Assembly (NCBI RefSeq): GCF_000348785.1
Contig: NC_020520.1
Coordinates: 3,100,001 to 3,164,000 of the forward strand
Reading direction: 5' to 3'
Source of the DNA: Ilumatobacter coccineus YM16-304
GTDB taxonomy: Bacteria > Actinomycetota > Acidimicrobiia > Acidimicrobiales > Ilumatobacteraceae
Length of the DNA stretch: 64,000 nucleotides
Below, piece by piece: positions 32,922 through 41,906 of this stretch. The translations under genes and the position numbers were made by a program. The stretch's first letter is position 1. Every line of letters starts with the position of its first letter. The notes under the pieces were generated by a model. The model did not search any database and had not been told where the DNA came from. It saw nothing but the letters and a program-made list of their open reading frames with translations.

Positions 32922-33083
32922 CGAGCTCACGCAACGCAGTCGACGGCGAAGCTGGCTCGCCTCGACGACAGTCCTCTGAGGCGAGATCACGGTTCGTCGT
33001 CGACAAGGCGCGTGGCGAGGACGTTGAGTGGTGTTCAATGACGAGCTCACGCAACGCAGTCGACGGCGAAGCTGGCTCGCCTC
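32919..33083. repeat. 45-bp direct repeat, copies 120 bp apart
   Basis: An identical segment beginning TGACGAGCTCACGCAACGCA occurs at 32919-32963 and 33039-33083. The first copy starts in the M20 gene stop codon and the second ends in the cofE stop codon, so both gene ends lie in a copy. Between them CTCGCCTC and GAGGCGAG form a hairpin. The duplication fills the convergent gap, which contains no gene. Confidence 0.8.
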
Positions 33084-33834
33084 AGCGGAAGAGGTCGCGT
33101 TCGGAGTCGCGGAGCACGGGGGCCATGGAGGCGGTGTCGTCTCGCTCCCAGTCGAACCCGCGGATCACGGCAACCGGCACCCGACTCGTGTTGCCCTTGA
33201 CCAGCTCGCCGGCTGCGGCGAGTTCGTCGGCGGTGCAGATCTCCTGCACGTGGAACTCGTGGCCGTGCGGATCGGTCTGACCGATGTAGCTGAACAACGG
33301 GTTCATGCCGGCGATGCCGATGGCGATGTCGGTCTGCCCTTCACGCCACGGCCGACCGAACGTGTCGGACATGATGACGGCGACGTCGACGCCGAGTTCG
33401 GCGAAACGAGCGCGGTGCGCTCGACATGTCGCGTCGGGGTCGACGGGCAGCGTGAGGATGCGGCCGGCGGCACCCGACGACGACTGATCGACACCGGAGT
33501 TCGCGCAGCAGAAGCCGTGGTGTGTCTCGGTGATGAGCACCGGCCCGATCTGACGGATCACCCGCTTGGACTCACGGAGTACCACTTCGGTCACCCGCGG
33601 GTCCTTCTCCCACTTCGCCGACCACCGTTCGGCGAACTCGGACGGCGTGATGTCGGCGAGTTCGACCGTGCACCCTTCTGCCTTCGAGACGATCTTCGAC
33701 GTGACGATCACGATGTCGCCATCGGCGAGCGGATCGCCCTGCTCGGCCGCCGAGGCATGAATCATCTCGGCCAGGTCCATGCCTGCGGTGATCTCGGGAA
33801 GACCGGTGACCCCGAAGATGCCGAGCGAACTCAT
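33082..33834 (-). CDS. cofE: Coenzyme F420-0:L-glutamate ligase
   Basis: 250 residues. It adds gamma-linked glutamates to F420-0 with GTP. The family signature is seen in DIVIVTSKIVSKAEG, the metal-site region SDTFGRPWREGQTDIAIGIAG and a central CCANSGVDQSSSG. The CofE domain is free-standing, not fused to the nitroreductase-like FbiB C-terminus found in mycobacteria. A GGGAG site precedes the ATG. Its presence indicates that the organism makes F420. It diverges from menB. Confidence 0.9.
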   Translation of the reverse strand: MSSLGIFGVTGLPEITAGMDLAEMIHASAAEQGDPLADGDIVIVTSKIVSKAEGCTVELADITPSEFAERWSAKWEKDPRVTEVVLRESKRVIRQIGPVLITETHHGFCCANSGVDQSSSGAAGRILTLPVDPDATCRAHRARFAELGVDVAVIMSDTFGRPWREGQTDIAIGIAGMNPLFSYIGQTDPHGHEFHVQEICTADELAAAGELVKGNTSRVPVAVIRGFDWERDDTASMAPVLRDSERDLFR

Positions 33835-33896
33835 CGTTGCGCTCCCATCTGGTTGACGGTTGGCGCGACTGCTCCCGAACCTGCGATGGAGGTCGA

Positions 33897-33908
33897 CTCA
33901 CCGGTGAG
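33897..33908. promoter_or_regulatory. Perfect 12-bp palindrome between cofE and menB
   Basis: CTCACCGGTGAG lies in the 175-bp divergent gap, 63 bp from cofE and 101 bp from menB. It could be an operator; no regulator gene is nearby. No other strong motif was seen in this gap. Confidence 0.4.
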
Positions 33909-34009
33909 GGCTGGATGCGGCATGCCCGAAAGCTACATGGGCGACCGGTCTGGCTCCTCGCCCGGAGCGGACATGGTGGCGATCACCGCCGAGCGGGCAG
34001 ACTGGGTCG

Positions 34010-34972
34010 ATGAGTACCGACGGCGTGGCCAGCAACGACGTGTCCGAGATCTTCGACCCGGAACTGTGGGACGAGGTTCCCGGGTTCGACTTCACCGACA
34101 TCACCTATCACCGAGCACGCGGCGAAGGTCGGGACTCCGGCGTGGTGCGGATCGCCTTCGATCGGCCGGAAGTACGCAACGCCTTTCGCCCCCACACGGT
34201 CGACGAGTTGTATCGGGCGCTCGATCACGCTCGCATGTCGACCGACGTCGGCTGCGTCCTCCTCACCGGCAACGGCCCGTCATCGAAGGATGGCGGCTGG
34301 GCCTTCTGCTCCGGCGGCGACCAGCGCATCCGCGGTAAAGACGGCTACAAGTACACGCAGGCCGACGGCGACGACGGCTCGCTTGGCACAACAGCCGCAT
34401 CGATCGAGCCGGGCAAGGCCGGGCGTCTGCACATCCTCGAAGTCCAGCGGCTCATCCGCTTCATGCCGAAGGTCGTCATCTGCCTCGTCAACGGGTGGGC
34501 CGCGGGTGGCGGCCACTCGCTCCACGTCGTCGCCGACCTCACGTTGGCGAGTACCGAACACGCTCGTTTCAAGCAGACCGATGCCGACGTCGCGAGCTTC
34601 GACGGCGGGTTCGGTTCGGCGTATCTCGCTCGACAGGTCGGGCAGAAGTTCGCCCGCGAGATCTTCTTCCTGGGCGAGACCTACTCGGCCGACCAGATGT
34701 TCCAGATGGGCGCGGTCAACCGCTCGGTGCCTCACGCCGACCTCGAACGCGTCGGTCTCGAATGGGGTCGCACGATCTGTGCGAAGAGCCCGACGGCGCA
34801 ACGGATGCTCAAGTACTCGTTCAACCTGATCGACGACGGACTCGTCGGACAGCAGATCTTCGCCGGCGAGGCGACACGGCTCGCGTACGGCACCGACGAG
34901 GCTGCCGAGGGTCGCGACAGTTTCCTCGAGAAGCGCGATGCCGACTGGTCCGACTACCCGTACCACTTCTGA
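34010..34972 (+). CDS. menB: 1,4-dihydroxy-2-naphthoyl-CoA synthase
   Basis: 320 residues, crotonase fold. MenB-type features are FDRPEVRNAFRPHTVDEL, the loop GGWAFCSGGDQRIRGKDGY, which binds the CoA ester, and the C-terminal SFLEKRDADWSDYPYHF. It closes the second aromatic ring in menaquinone synthesis. The length and the extra N-terminal 25 residues are typical of actinobacterial MenB. No other men gene is adjacent. The stop is followed at once by the GTG of the methyltransferase gene, so the two are cotranscribed. Confidence 0.92.
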   Translation: MSTDGVASNDVSEIFDPELWDEVPGFDFTDITYHRARGEGRDSGVVRIAFDRPEVRNAFRPHTVDELYRALDHARMSTDVGCVLLTGNGPSSKDGGWAFCSGGDQRIRGKDGYKYTQADGDDGSLGTTAASIEPGKAGRLHILEVQRLIRFMPKVVICLVNGWAAGGGHSLHVVADLTLASTEHARFKQTDADVASFDGGFGSAYLARQVGQKFAREIFFLGETYSADQMFQMGAVNRSVPHADLERVGLEWGRTICAKSPTAQRMLKYSFNLIDDGLVGQQIFAGEATRLAYGTDEAAEGRDSFLEKRDADWSDYPYHF

Positions 34973-34973
34973 C

Positions 34974-35753
34974 GTGATCATCGTCGTCGACGATCCCGAC
35001 GATCCGCGCTTCGCCCAGTTCCGGCTCAACGAGCGGGGACTCGCGAGCCGAGCCGAGAAGCGGGATGACGCCGGCGCCGGGATGTTCCTCGCCGAAGGCG
35101 ATCTGGTGGTGGAGCGTGCCCTCGACGCCGGCTGCGTACCGGTGGCCGCGCTCGTCGACGCCGACCGGGTCCCCGAGGTCGCGCACCGGTTCGAGGCACC
35201 CGTCTACGCGGGTGGCACACAGATCCGCAAGGTCATCTCCGGGCTCGGCATGCCGCAGGCGATCATCGCCCTGTTCGAACGGCCTGGTCGGCCGTCGGTC
35301 GCCGAATTGGCTGCGAGGTGCCGACGACTCGTCGTGCTCGAAGCGGTCGACAACCCGGCCAACGTCGGTGCGATCATCCGCAACGCTGCCGGGCTCGGCT
35401 GGGATGGCCTGATCCTCGACCACACGAGCGCCGACCCGTTGGCCCGGCGATCGCTTCGGGTCGCAATGGGCACCGCATTCGCCCTCCCCCACGCTCGCAC
35501 CATGAACCTCGCCACCGAACTCGCTCAGCTCGACGGGTTCGAGCTGTACGGAATGACCCCGAACCCCGAGGCCCGCGACCTCGACACCGTCGTCGCCGGC
35601 GAACGGGTCGCCGCCCTGATCGGCTCCGAACGCGCCGGTCTCACCGACGAGTTGCTCGCGCTCGCCACACCGGTGCGCATCCCGATGGCGGCAGGTGTCG
35701 ACTCGCTCAACGCCGCTGCGGCGTCGGCGATCACCTGCTGGGCGCTGCGGTGA
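34974..35753 (+). CDS. TrmH/SpoU-family RNA 2'-O-methyltransferase
   Basis: 259 residues. An N-terminal substrate-binding domain (about 1-100) precedes the SPOUT knot: motif 1 VDNPANVGAIIRNAAG, motif 2 ALIGSERAGLTDELL and motif 3 VRIPMAAGVDSLNAAAA. These motifs bind AdoMet in the knot and form the dimer. It probably methylates rRNA or tRNA; the target base is unknown. GTG start at 34974, one base after the menB stop. It is followed by purU. Confidence 0.9.
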   Translation: MIIVVDDPDDPRFAQFRLNERGLASRAEKRDDAGAGMFLAEGDLVVERALDAGCVPVAALVDADRVPEVAHRFEAPVYAGGTQIRKVISGLGMPQAIIALFERPGRPSVAELAARCRRLVVLEAVDNPANVGAIIRNAAGLGWDGLILDHTSADPLARRSLRVAMGTAFALPHARTMNLATELAQLDGFELYGMTPNPEARDLDTVVAGERVAALIGSERAGLTDELLALATPVRIPMAAGVDSLNAAAASAITCWALR

Positions 35754-35809
35754 CCACTTCGCCTGACGAATCGATCGGATCGACCGGCTCAGGCGGATAG
35801 ACAGGGCGC

Positions 35810-36670
<861 letters not shown>

Positions 36671-36679
36671 CGCCACCCA

Positions 36680-36718
36680 AAGTTGATTACGTCGCTCCCG
36701 GAGCGATGTAATCAACTT
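36680..36718. repeat. 39-bp near-perfect palindrome, 46-bp family copy
   Basis: AAGTTGATTACGTCGCTCC and GGAGCGATGTAATCAACTT are complementary apart from one position, centred on CTCCCGGAG. It lies 10 bp after purU, where it can form a strong hairpin. It is the most symmetrical member of the family in the window. Confidence 0.85.
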
Positions 36719-36727
36719 GCTCCGCGA

Positions 36728-36764
36728 ACCTGGTGATTTCCATCCGGGATGGAAACAACCAGGT
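36728..36764. terminator. Second palindrome, terminator of the ABC operon
   Basis: ACCTGGTGATTTCCATCC and GGATGGAAACAACCAGGT form a stem with two mismatches around a single G. It lies 4 bp after the stop of the leftward permease gene. Together with 36680-36718 it serves the two converging transcripts. Confidence 0.65.
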
Positions 36765-36767
36765 CGG

Positions 36768-37601
36768 TCAGGCGTCGGCGTCGGCCTTGGAGCGGCGGCC
36801 TCTCGGTGCGGCGCCACTCGGTTCCCAGCGGAAGCGAGTGACCGCGATGACGAGGCCCACGACGCCCCATGCCGCCACGAACGCCAGACGACCCGGGCTG
36901 AACGCCGATCCCTCGACGAACGGCGTGAAGCAGTCCTGGAAGGCGTTGGCGAACGGCTTGAGGGGGAAGATGTTGCCCAGCACCTCGAGCCAGCGGGGTG
37001 GTTCGTTGACCACGACGAACACGTCCGACACGAACGCGAGCGGCAGGATCGTGGCGTTGGCCACGGCAGACGCGGACGCCGCTGTCTTGATCAGGGCCGC
37101 GACCGCCATGCCCAACGCGGCGAACGACGCCACCCCGACGAGGAACGTGACCACGGCCGCCGGCATCTTCTCCAACTCGACCTCGAGGTCGTAGAACAAC
37201 ACGCCCATCACCAGCATCACGACGACACCGACAGCGGCGATGACGACCGCCGAGCAGATGAAGCCGGCGATGTGGATCCACGTCGGCAGCGGGGTGCCGC
37301 GCCATCGCTTCAGCACGCCCTCGTCGCGCCGGATCGGCACCATGTTGGCCAGGTTCGTGTAGGTCGCCGACACCGCCGTGAACGCTGCGAGTCCGCCGGT
37401 GTAGAACTGACCGGCGGTCCACGTGCCCTCGTCGGTGTCGATGTCGGCGCCACCGAACAGCGCATTGAACAGCACCAGCATCACCAGCGGCAGCACGAGG
37501 GTGAAGAAGAACGCCACCGGCACACGCTTGAAATAGCGCAGTTGGTACGCAGTCTGACGACCGATCTGCGTGATGGTGGACGGAAAGCCGTCGTTGCTCA
37601 T
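36768..37601 (-). CDS. ABC-2-type transporter permease
   Basis: 277 residues. Six membrane helices: one at about 28-48, then five between about 65 and 260, with the ABC-2 signature region around RRDEGVLKRWRGTPLP. The C-terminus is short and basic (RRSKADADA). It overlaps the ATPase gene by four bases (ATGA), so the pair forms a two-gene exporter, of the DrrAB/antibiotic-efflux kind. Cargo unknown. Regulation is probably through the palindrome at 38564-38596. Confidence 0.88.
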   Translation of the reverse strand: MSNDGFPSTITQIGRQTAYQLRYFKRVPVAFFFTLVLPLVMLVLFNALFGGADIDTDEGTWTAGQFYTGGLAAFTAVSATYTNLANMVPIRRDEGVLKRWRGTPLPTWIHIAGFICSAVVIAAVGVVVMLVMGVLFYDLEVELEKMPAAVVTFLVGVASFAALGMAVAALIKTAASASAVANATILPLAFVSDVFVVVNEPPRWLEVLGNIFPLKPFANAFQDCFTPFVEGSAFSPGRLAFVAAWGVVGLVIAVTRFRWEPSGAAPRGRRSKADADA

Positions 37602-38515
37602 GCCGGGGCCTCCGACGAGAGCTGGAGATACACCTCTTCGAGCGATGCTCGCTTCACGCTCAGCGATTCGAGTTCGACGCCTGCGTCGAGCGCCCAGCCG
37701 GTGAGCGCGTGCACCGCCCGGGTCGGGTGATCGATGGTCACCTCGACCAGCCGCCCCGACAGCCGAGGTTCGGTACCGAGCACCGCAGCGAACGTCGTGA
37801 CGGCGTCGGACGCGGCGACGTCGTCGGGCAGCATGAAGCTGACGACCGTGCCGCTGATCTCGTCGATCAACTGCGCCGGTGTGCCCTCTGCGATGAGCGA
37901 GCCGCCCGACAGCACGCCGACGCGATCGGCGAGATGCTCGGCCTCGTCGAGATAGTGGGTGGTCAACAGCACGGTGGTGCCCGAATCGACCAACCCCTCG
38001 ATGAGATCCCACGACTTGCGCCGAGCCGACGGGTCGAAGCCCGTGGTCGGCTCGTCGAGAAACAGCAGTTCGGGGCGGCCGACGATGCCGAGCGCGAGAT
38101 CGATGCGGCGCTTCTGCCCGCCCGACAGCGACCCGACTCGTTCGTCGACCTTCTCCTCCAAGCCGACCAGTTCGACGACCTCGTCGACCGTGCGCCGGTT
38201 GCGGTAACAGCTGCCGTACAGCTCGATGACCTCACGCACCGTGAACTCGCTCTCGACGCCCGCCGACTGGAGGACGATGCCGATGCGATCTCGCCACGCC
38301 CGTCCGGCACCGGCCGGGTCGACCCCGAGCACGCTGACGGAGCCGCTCGTGCGCTCGCGGTAGCCCTCGAGGATCTCGACCGTCGTCGACTTCCCGGCGC
38401 CGTTCTCGCCGAGCAGGGCGTACACCTCGCCGGCTCGAACGTCGAACGAGATGCCGTAGACGGCACGGTTGGATCCGTAGTGCTTGTGGAGGTCTCGAAC
38501 CTCGATCACCGACAT
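37598..38515 (-). CDS. ABC-2 exporter ATP-binding protein (DrrA-like)
   Basis: 305 residues. Walker A GENGAGKST near 36-44, signature LSGGQKRR near 131-138 and Walker B LLFLDEPTTGFDPS. The C-terminal extension (about 220-305) is the DrrA-type regulatory tail. The ATG at 38515 has TAGCGT seven bases upstream (38528-38523), a leaderless -10. The gene energises the permease at 36768-37601 and is the first gene of the operon. Confidence 0.9.
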   Translation of the reverse strand: MSVIEVRDLHKHYGSNRAVYGISFDVRAGEVYALLGENGAGKSTTVEILEGYRERTSGSVSVLGVDPAGAGRAWRDRIGIVLQSAGVESEFTVREVIELYGSCYRNRRTVDEVVELVGLEEKVDERVGSLSGGQKRRIDLALGIVGRPELLFLDEPTTGFDPSARRKSWDLIEGLVDSGTTVLLTTHYLDEAEHLADRVGVLSGGSLIAEGTPAQLIDEISGTVVSFMLPDDVAASDAVTTFAAVLGTEPRLSGRLVEVTIDHPTRAVHALTGWALDAGVELESLSVKRASLEEVYLQLSSEAPA

Positions 38516-38563
38516 GGCGACGACGCTAGCGCGAGCCCCCTACGTCCTCTCAGCGACACCCCG

Positions 38564-38596
38564 CCGGACGGTTTGTCTCTGAGACAAAGCGTCCGG
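38564..38596. promoter_or_regulatory. 33-bp near-perfect palindrome, TetR-like operator
   Basis: CCGGACGGTTTGTCTC and GAGACAAAGCGTCCGG flank a single T; 15 of 16 pairs match. The core TTTGTCTC/GAGACAAA resembles many TetR-family operators. It lies about 35 bp upstream of the -10 of the leftward ABC exporter and 8 bp after the globin stop. No TetR gene is in the window. A transcription terminator for the globin gene is the alternative reading. Confidence 0.6.
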
Positions 38597-38603
38597 TGGC
38601 TGG

Positions 38604-39038
38604 TCAGGTGGGTCGGCGTGACGAGATGGGCAGGCCGGTGTCGTTGCGCAGGTGTTCGGCAGCGGGGACGAAGTAGGCGGTCAGCTCGTCGGCCACGCCG
38701 TCGGGGATCGCATCGTCGGCGCACACCTGCTCGACGGCGGCGGCCATGTGCACGAGCCAACGATCGCGTTCGAGCGGGCCGACGTGGAACGGCATGTGCC
38801 GCATCCGCAGCTTCGGGTGGCCCCGCTCGTCCATGTAGGTGGTCGGCCCACCCCAGTACTGCGCGAGAAACAGCGTGAGGCGATGTCGAGCGCCCGTCAG
38901 GTCGGGTTGCTCGGGGTAGAGCGGCAAGAGCACCTCGTCGGTGGCCACGCCCTCGTAGAACGCGTCGACCAGGCGCTCGAAGAAGCTCATCCCACCGACC
39001 CTCGAAAACAGCGAAAGCGCCGTGGAATCTGATTTCAC
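38604..39038 (-). CDS. glbO: Group II truncated hemoglobin
   Basis: 144 residues from the GTG at 39038. The globin core aligns with TrHbO: LFSRVGGMSFFERLVDAFYEGV (as separate helices A-B), LPLYPEQPDL, LFLAQYWGGP, the proximal His in LRMRHMPFHVG and Trp in DRWLVHM. Such proteins bind O2 or NO and often aid oxygen or NO handling. A second GTG at 39047 is possible, but it overlaps the -10 box TAGCGT (39051-39046), which lies seven bases before 39038. A palindrome at 39016-39044 covers the start. Confidence 0.88.
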   Translation of the reverse strand: MKSDSTALSLFSRVGGMSFFERLVDAFYEGVATDEVLLPLYPEQPDLTGARHRLTLFLAQYWGGPTTYMDERGHPKLRMRHMPFHVGPLERDRWLVHMAAAVEQVCADDAIPDGVADELTAYFVPAAEHLRNDTGLPISSRRPT

Positions 39039-39044
39039 GGCGCT
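39016..39044. promoter_or_regulatory. Palindrome over the globin start codon
   Basis: AGCGCCGTGGAATC and GATTTCACGGCGCT are complementary apart from one position around a single T. The dyad spans the translation start of the globin gene and lies just after its -10 box. It could be an operator or an mRNA hairpin that hides the start codon. Confidence 0.55.
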
Positions 39045-39182
39045 CACGCTACTGGTCCGACCGGATGGGGGCTCCGGTGAAACCGTTGCTTCGTCCTCGA
39101 AGCGACAAAGGGGAGAAATCGCGTCGAGGAGATCGTTCGGGCTGCGGGCCGACGTGATGCCGGTTGCTGCCCTCGGGGCGGT

Positions 39183-39401
39183 TCAGCTGATGCCGAGCAC
39201 GTCGGCGACGTCGAACTTGCGGTACTCGATCAGTTCGTCGGCTCGCACCACGAACGGCGTCGAGTCGTCACACGGATCGAGGATCACGAAGTCGTCGGTG
39301 GCGAGCAACACGAGCACGGTGATGACGTCGTCGTGGCTCGCCACGGTCTTGACTTCGATCACATCGCCGCTCCGGAGTTGTTCCATCAGCATCGTCGTCA
39401 T
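39183..39401 (-). CDS. Small hypothetical protein
   Basis: 72 residues starting MTTMLMEQLRSGDVIEVKT. An SH3-like small beta barrel is plausible from the alternating strands and the segments VLVLLATDDFVILDPCDD and VRADELIEYRKF. The ATG at 39401 has a GAGAAG site; the longer frame to 39473 lacks one. The gap to the globin gene (136 bp) holds only the palindrome described. Function unknown. Confidence 0.6.
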   Translation of the reverse strand: MTTMLMEQLRSGDVIEVKTVASHDDVITVLVLLATDDFVILDPCDDSTPFVVRADELIEYRKFDVADVLGIS

Positions 39402-39583
39402 GGTGTTCTTCTCTCGTCGGATGTGCGCTGCCCGTGCATGCGCTCGTAGTCCTTTCATCGGGACGAGATTCAAGAACCTTGAGACGAATTCTCAAGAAAG
39501 CCGAGAATCGGGGTGGCCGACCGTGACCGACACGCCTCGAACGAATGTCGACCCGCATCGGCCACCCCGTCGGAGGTGGCAGC

Positions 39584-39895
39584 TCAGGTCAGTTCGTAAT
39601 GGCGCTCCAGCTCTCGGCTCACCGTGGCGTCGACGACGTGGTTGCGTTCGACCTTGGGTGCGCTCTTGACGACCTTCTTGTCGAAGGGCACGACGAACTC
39701 GCCACTCTCGGTCATGTACCCGCTGGCCACGGGTAGATAGTGCGACGACCGCAGTAGACCGAGGTCGACCACCGCCCACTGCGGGTCACCATGATCGTCG
39801 AACACGACGTCGCTGATCGTCCCGATGAGACGGTGCGTCGGATCGACCACATCGTGGCCGCGATAGCTCGTCGAGTGAGGCAGATGCTCGCTCAC
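39584..39895 (-). CDS. PRC-barrel domain protein
   Basis: 103 residues. PRC-barrel features are the segment STSYRGHDVVDPTHRLIGTISDVVFDDHG (in parts: first strand, turn, second strand) and WAVVDLG, followed by a stretch with VVPFDKKVVKSAPKVERNHVVDA. Such small barrels bind RNA or protein partners, as in RimM and photosynthetic reaction-centre H. GTG start at 39895 after a GGAG site, seven bases away. The gene is isolated, and its role is unknown. Confidence 0.72.
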   Translation of the reverse strand: MSEHLPHSTSYRGHDVVDPTHRLIGTISDVVFDDHGDPQWAVVDLGLLRSSHYLPVASGYMTESGEFVVPFDKKVVKSAPKVERNHVVDATVSRELERHYELT

Positions 39896-39996
39896 AACTG
39901 GACTCCGGTTCTCCGCCCGCCAATGTTGATTGGTGGGAACACATCCGACCGCTGTCATCAAACCGTAACACGGCCGGTGAGCCCGTCAAGAGCGAG

Positions 39997-40857
39997 TCAG
40001 GAGAATTCTGGGTCGACCCATTCCGGGAAGAGATCGGGCAGTTCGTCGCTCACTCGGTTGGTGTAGTTGGCGGCGCGCTTCTCGAGGAAGCTCTCGACGC
40101 CTTCCTTCGCATCCGCGCTTCGACCACGCTCGAGGATGCCCCGCGAGTCGGCCTTGTGCGCTTCCATCGGGTGGTCGGCACCGAGCATCCGCCACATCAG
40201 TTGGCGGGTCAACGCGACCGAGACCGGAGCCGAGTTCTCGGCGATGTCGGCGGCGATCACCCGAGCGGCCGGGATCAGGTCGTCGGCAGCGTGGAGACTG
40301 CGCACCAGTCCCCCGTCGAGCGCCTCCTGCGCCGGGAACACGCGCCCGGAGTAGCACCACTCGACCGCCTGGCTGATGCCGACCACACGCGGCAGGAACC
40401 ACGACGAACACGCTTCGGGCACGATGCCGCGTCGGCCGAACACGAACCCGAACTTCGCGTGCTCGCTGGCGAGGCGGATGTCCATCGGCAGCGTCATCGT
40501 GACCCCGACGCCCACCGACGCTCCGTTGATGGCGCCGATCACCGGCTTCTTCGAGTTGTAGATGCGCAGGCTCGTGAGTCCACCGCCGTCACGAGGCACG
40601 CCGATGTCGGTCTGCACGTCGCTGCCACCCTTCGCGAACGTCGAACCGCCCGCACCGAGGTCGGCGCCGGCGCAGAAGGCTCGGCCGGCTCCGGTGACGA
40701 TCACGGCACGCACGTCGTCGTCGGCGTCGGTCTGATCGAACGCGTCGATCACCTCGCGCATCATCGTGCCGGTGAATGCGTTCATCCGGTCGGGTCGGTT
40801 CAGCGTGATGGTCGCGATGTGATCAGCGACGTCGAACAAGATCTCGGAATACTTCAT
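39997..40857 (-). CDS. Enoyl-CoA hydratase/isomerase family protein
   Basis: 286 residues with a crotonase fold. The oxyanion-hole segments are AFCAGADLGAGG and INGASVGVGVTMTLPMDIR; an acidic residue occurs in FGRRGIVPEACSSW, where the hydratase Glu sits. It hydrates or isomerises acyl-CoA esters. The ATG has TACGGT six bases upstream (leaderless). A GGTGTC/GACACC dyad follows upstream, then ftsX. The substrate is unknown. Confidence 0.86.
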   Translation of the reverse strand: MKYSEILFDVADHIATITLNRPDRMNAFTGTMMREVIDAFDQTDADDDVRAVIVTGAGRAFCAGADLGAGGSTFAKGGSDVQTDIGVPRDGGGLTSLRIYNSKKPVIGAINGASVGVGVTMTLPMDIRLASEHAKFGFVFGRRGIVPEACSSWFLPRVVGISQAVEWCYSGRVFPAQEALDGGLVRSLHAADDLIPAARVIAADIAENSAPVSVALTRQLMWRMLGADHPMEAHKADSRGILERGRSADAKEGVESFLEKRAANYTNRVSDELPDLFPEWVDPEFS

Positions 40858-40938
40858 CCCCGCACCGTACGTACTCACCCCCCTCCCCAGGAAAGCGAAC
40901 GCCCCTGAAACGGCCGCTGAGACCACAGCCCGTCATCC

Positions 40939-40951
40939 GGTGTCTGACACC
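40939..40951. repeat. GGTGTCTGACACC palindrome
   Basis: A perfect 13-nt dyad followed by CAATTG, in the 137-bp gap between the enoyl-CoA hydratase and ftsX genes. It looks like a short intergenic palindromic element. It could equally be a hairpin after ftsX. Confidence 0.45.
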
Positions 40952-40994
40952 AATTGACCGGGACCCTGCGGCGAGCCGGGCGATGTGGCAAGGC

Positions 40995-41897
40995 TCAGAC
41001 GTCGAGGAAGCGGCTAGCGGCGATACCGGAGCCGATCGCACCGGCGAGCGCACCGATGGCCAGCATGATCAACATGACCTGCTTGTCGTAGCCGTCGGTG
41101 ATGACGAGGGCGGCGAATCCGCTGTTCTCCGGGAACGCTTCGACGCCGCTGGTCCACTGCGAGTTCCAGATCCAGAGCCCACCGCTCGCGAGCGCACCAC
41201 CGATCACCCCGTGGAGCAGCCCTTCGAGCATGAACGGAATCCGGATGAACCAGTCGGTCGCGCCGACGAGTTTCATCACCTCGATCTCGCGACGGCGCGC
41301 GAAGATCGCCGTGCGGATCGTGTTCCAGATCAGCAGGACTGCAGCGAGCAGCAGGAACCCCGAGAGCAACAGCAGTCGGAACCCGAAGAAGCCTTGGAGC
41401 TGGCTGATCAGCGTGATCTGGTCTTCGGCGAACGCGACCTCACGCACACCCGGGCCGGTGCTGAACGCCTCCGACACGAGGCGCAGCAGTTCGACCTCGG
41501 TCCCGTCGGTCGGCACCGCCTTGAACTGCGTCGGGATGTTGTCGAGCGTCAGCAGGTCGAGGATGCCGGGCTCCCCTGCGAGCACGCGCTGCGCTTCGTC
41601 GAGCGAACACTGGGCATTGCAGTACTCGTACGACTCGATGAACTCGGCGTTGGCCGTGAGGTTGGTCTCGATGAACGCGAGCTGGTCGTCGGTGACCCCC
41701 GGCTGCATGAACACGATCATCTCGACGCCGCCCTCCCACCGCTGCAGCAGGTTGTCGAACCCGTGCTGGCTGAGGAACGTGAGTCCCACGCCGAGCAGCG
41801 AGATCGCGGCGGTGATGATCGACGCGATCGTCAGCGTCGCATTGCGGCGAAAGCTGTCGAACGTTTCACGGAAGATGTATCGGAGGCGAGAAAGCAT
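40995..41897 (-). CDS. ftsX: Cell division protein FtsX
   Basis: 300 residues. Cytoplasmic N-terminus, first helix near 20-42, then a large extracellular domain (about 43-165) including the two-Cys region EYCNAQCSLDEAQ, and three further helices after residue 170, with RRREIEVMKLVGATDWFIRIPF in the FtsX coupling position. Together with FtsE it activates peptidoglycan hydrolases at the septum. The gap to ftsE is 9 bp, so they form an operon. smpB, which often follows, is absent; an enoyl-CoA hydratase follows instead. Confidence 0.93.
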   Translation of the reverse strand: MLSRLRYIFRETFDSFRRNATLTIASIITAAISLLGVGLTFLSQHGFDNLLQRWEGGVEMIVFMQPGVTDDQLAFIETNLTANAEFIESYEYCNAQCSLDEAQRVLAGEPGILDLLTLDNIPTQFKAVPTDGTEVELLRLVSEAFSTGPGVREVAFAEDQITLISQLQGFFGFRLLLLSGFLLLAAVLLIWNTIRTAIFARRREIEVMKLVGATDWFIRIPFMLEGLLHGVIGGALASGGLWIWNSQWTSGVEAFPENSGFAALVITDGYDKQVMLIMLAIGALAGAIGSGIAASRFLDV

Positions 41898-41906
41898 GGG
41901 TTCAGA

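Noticed and set aside
32919-33083. Phage or integrative-element attachment sites
   Set aside because: The 45-bp repeats enclose only 75 bp, and there is no integrase, tRNA or cargo between them.
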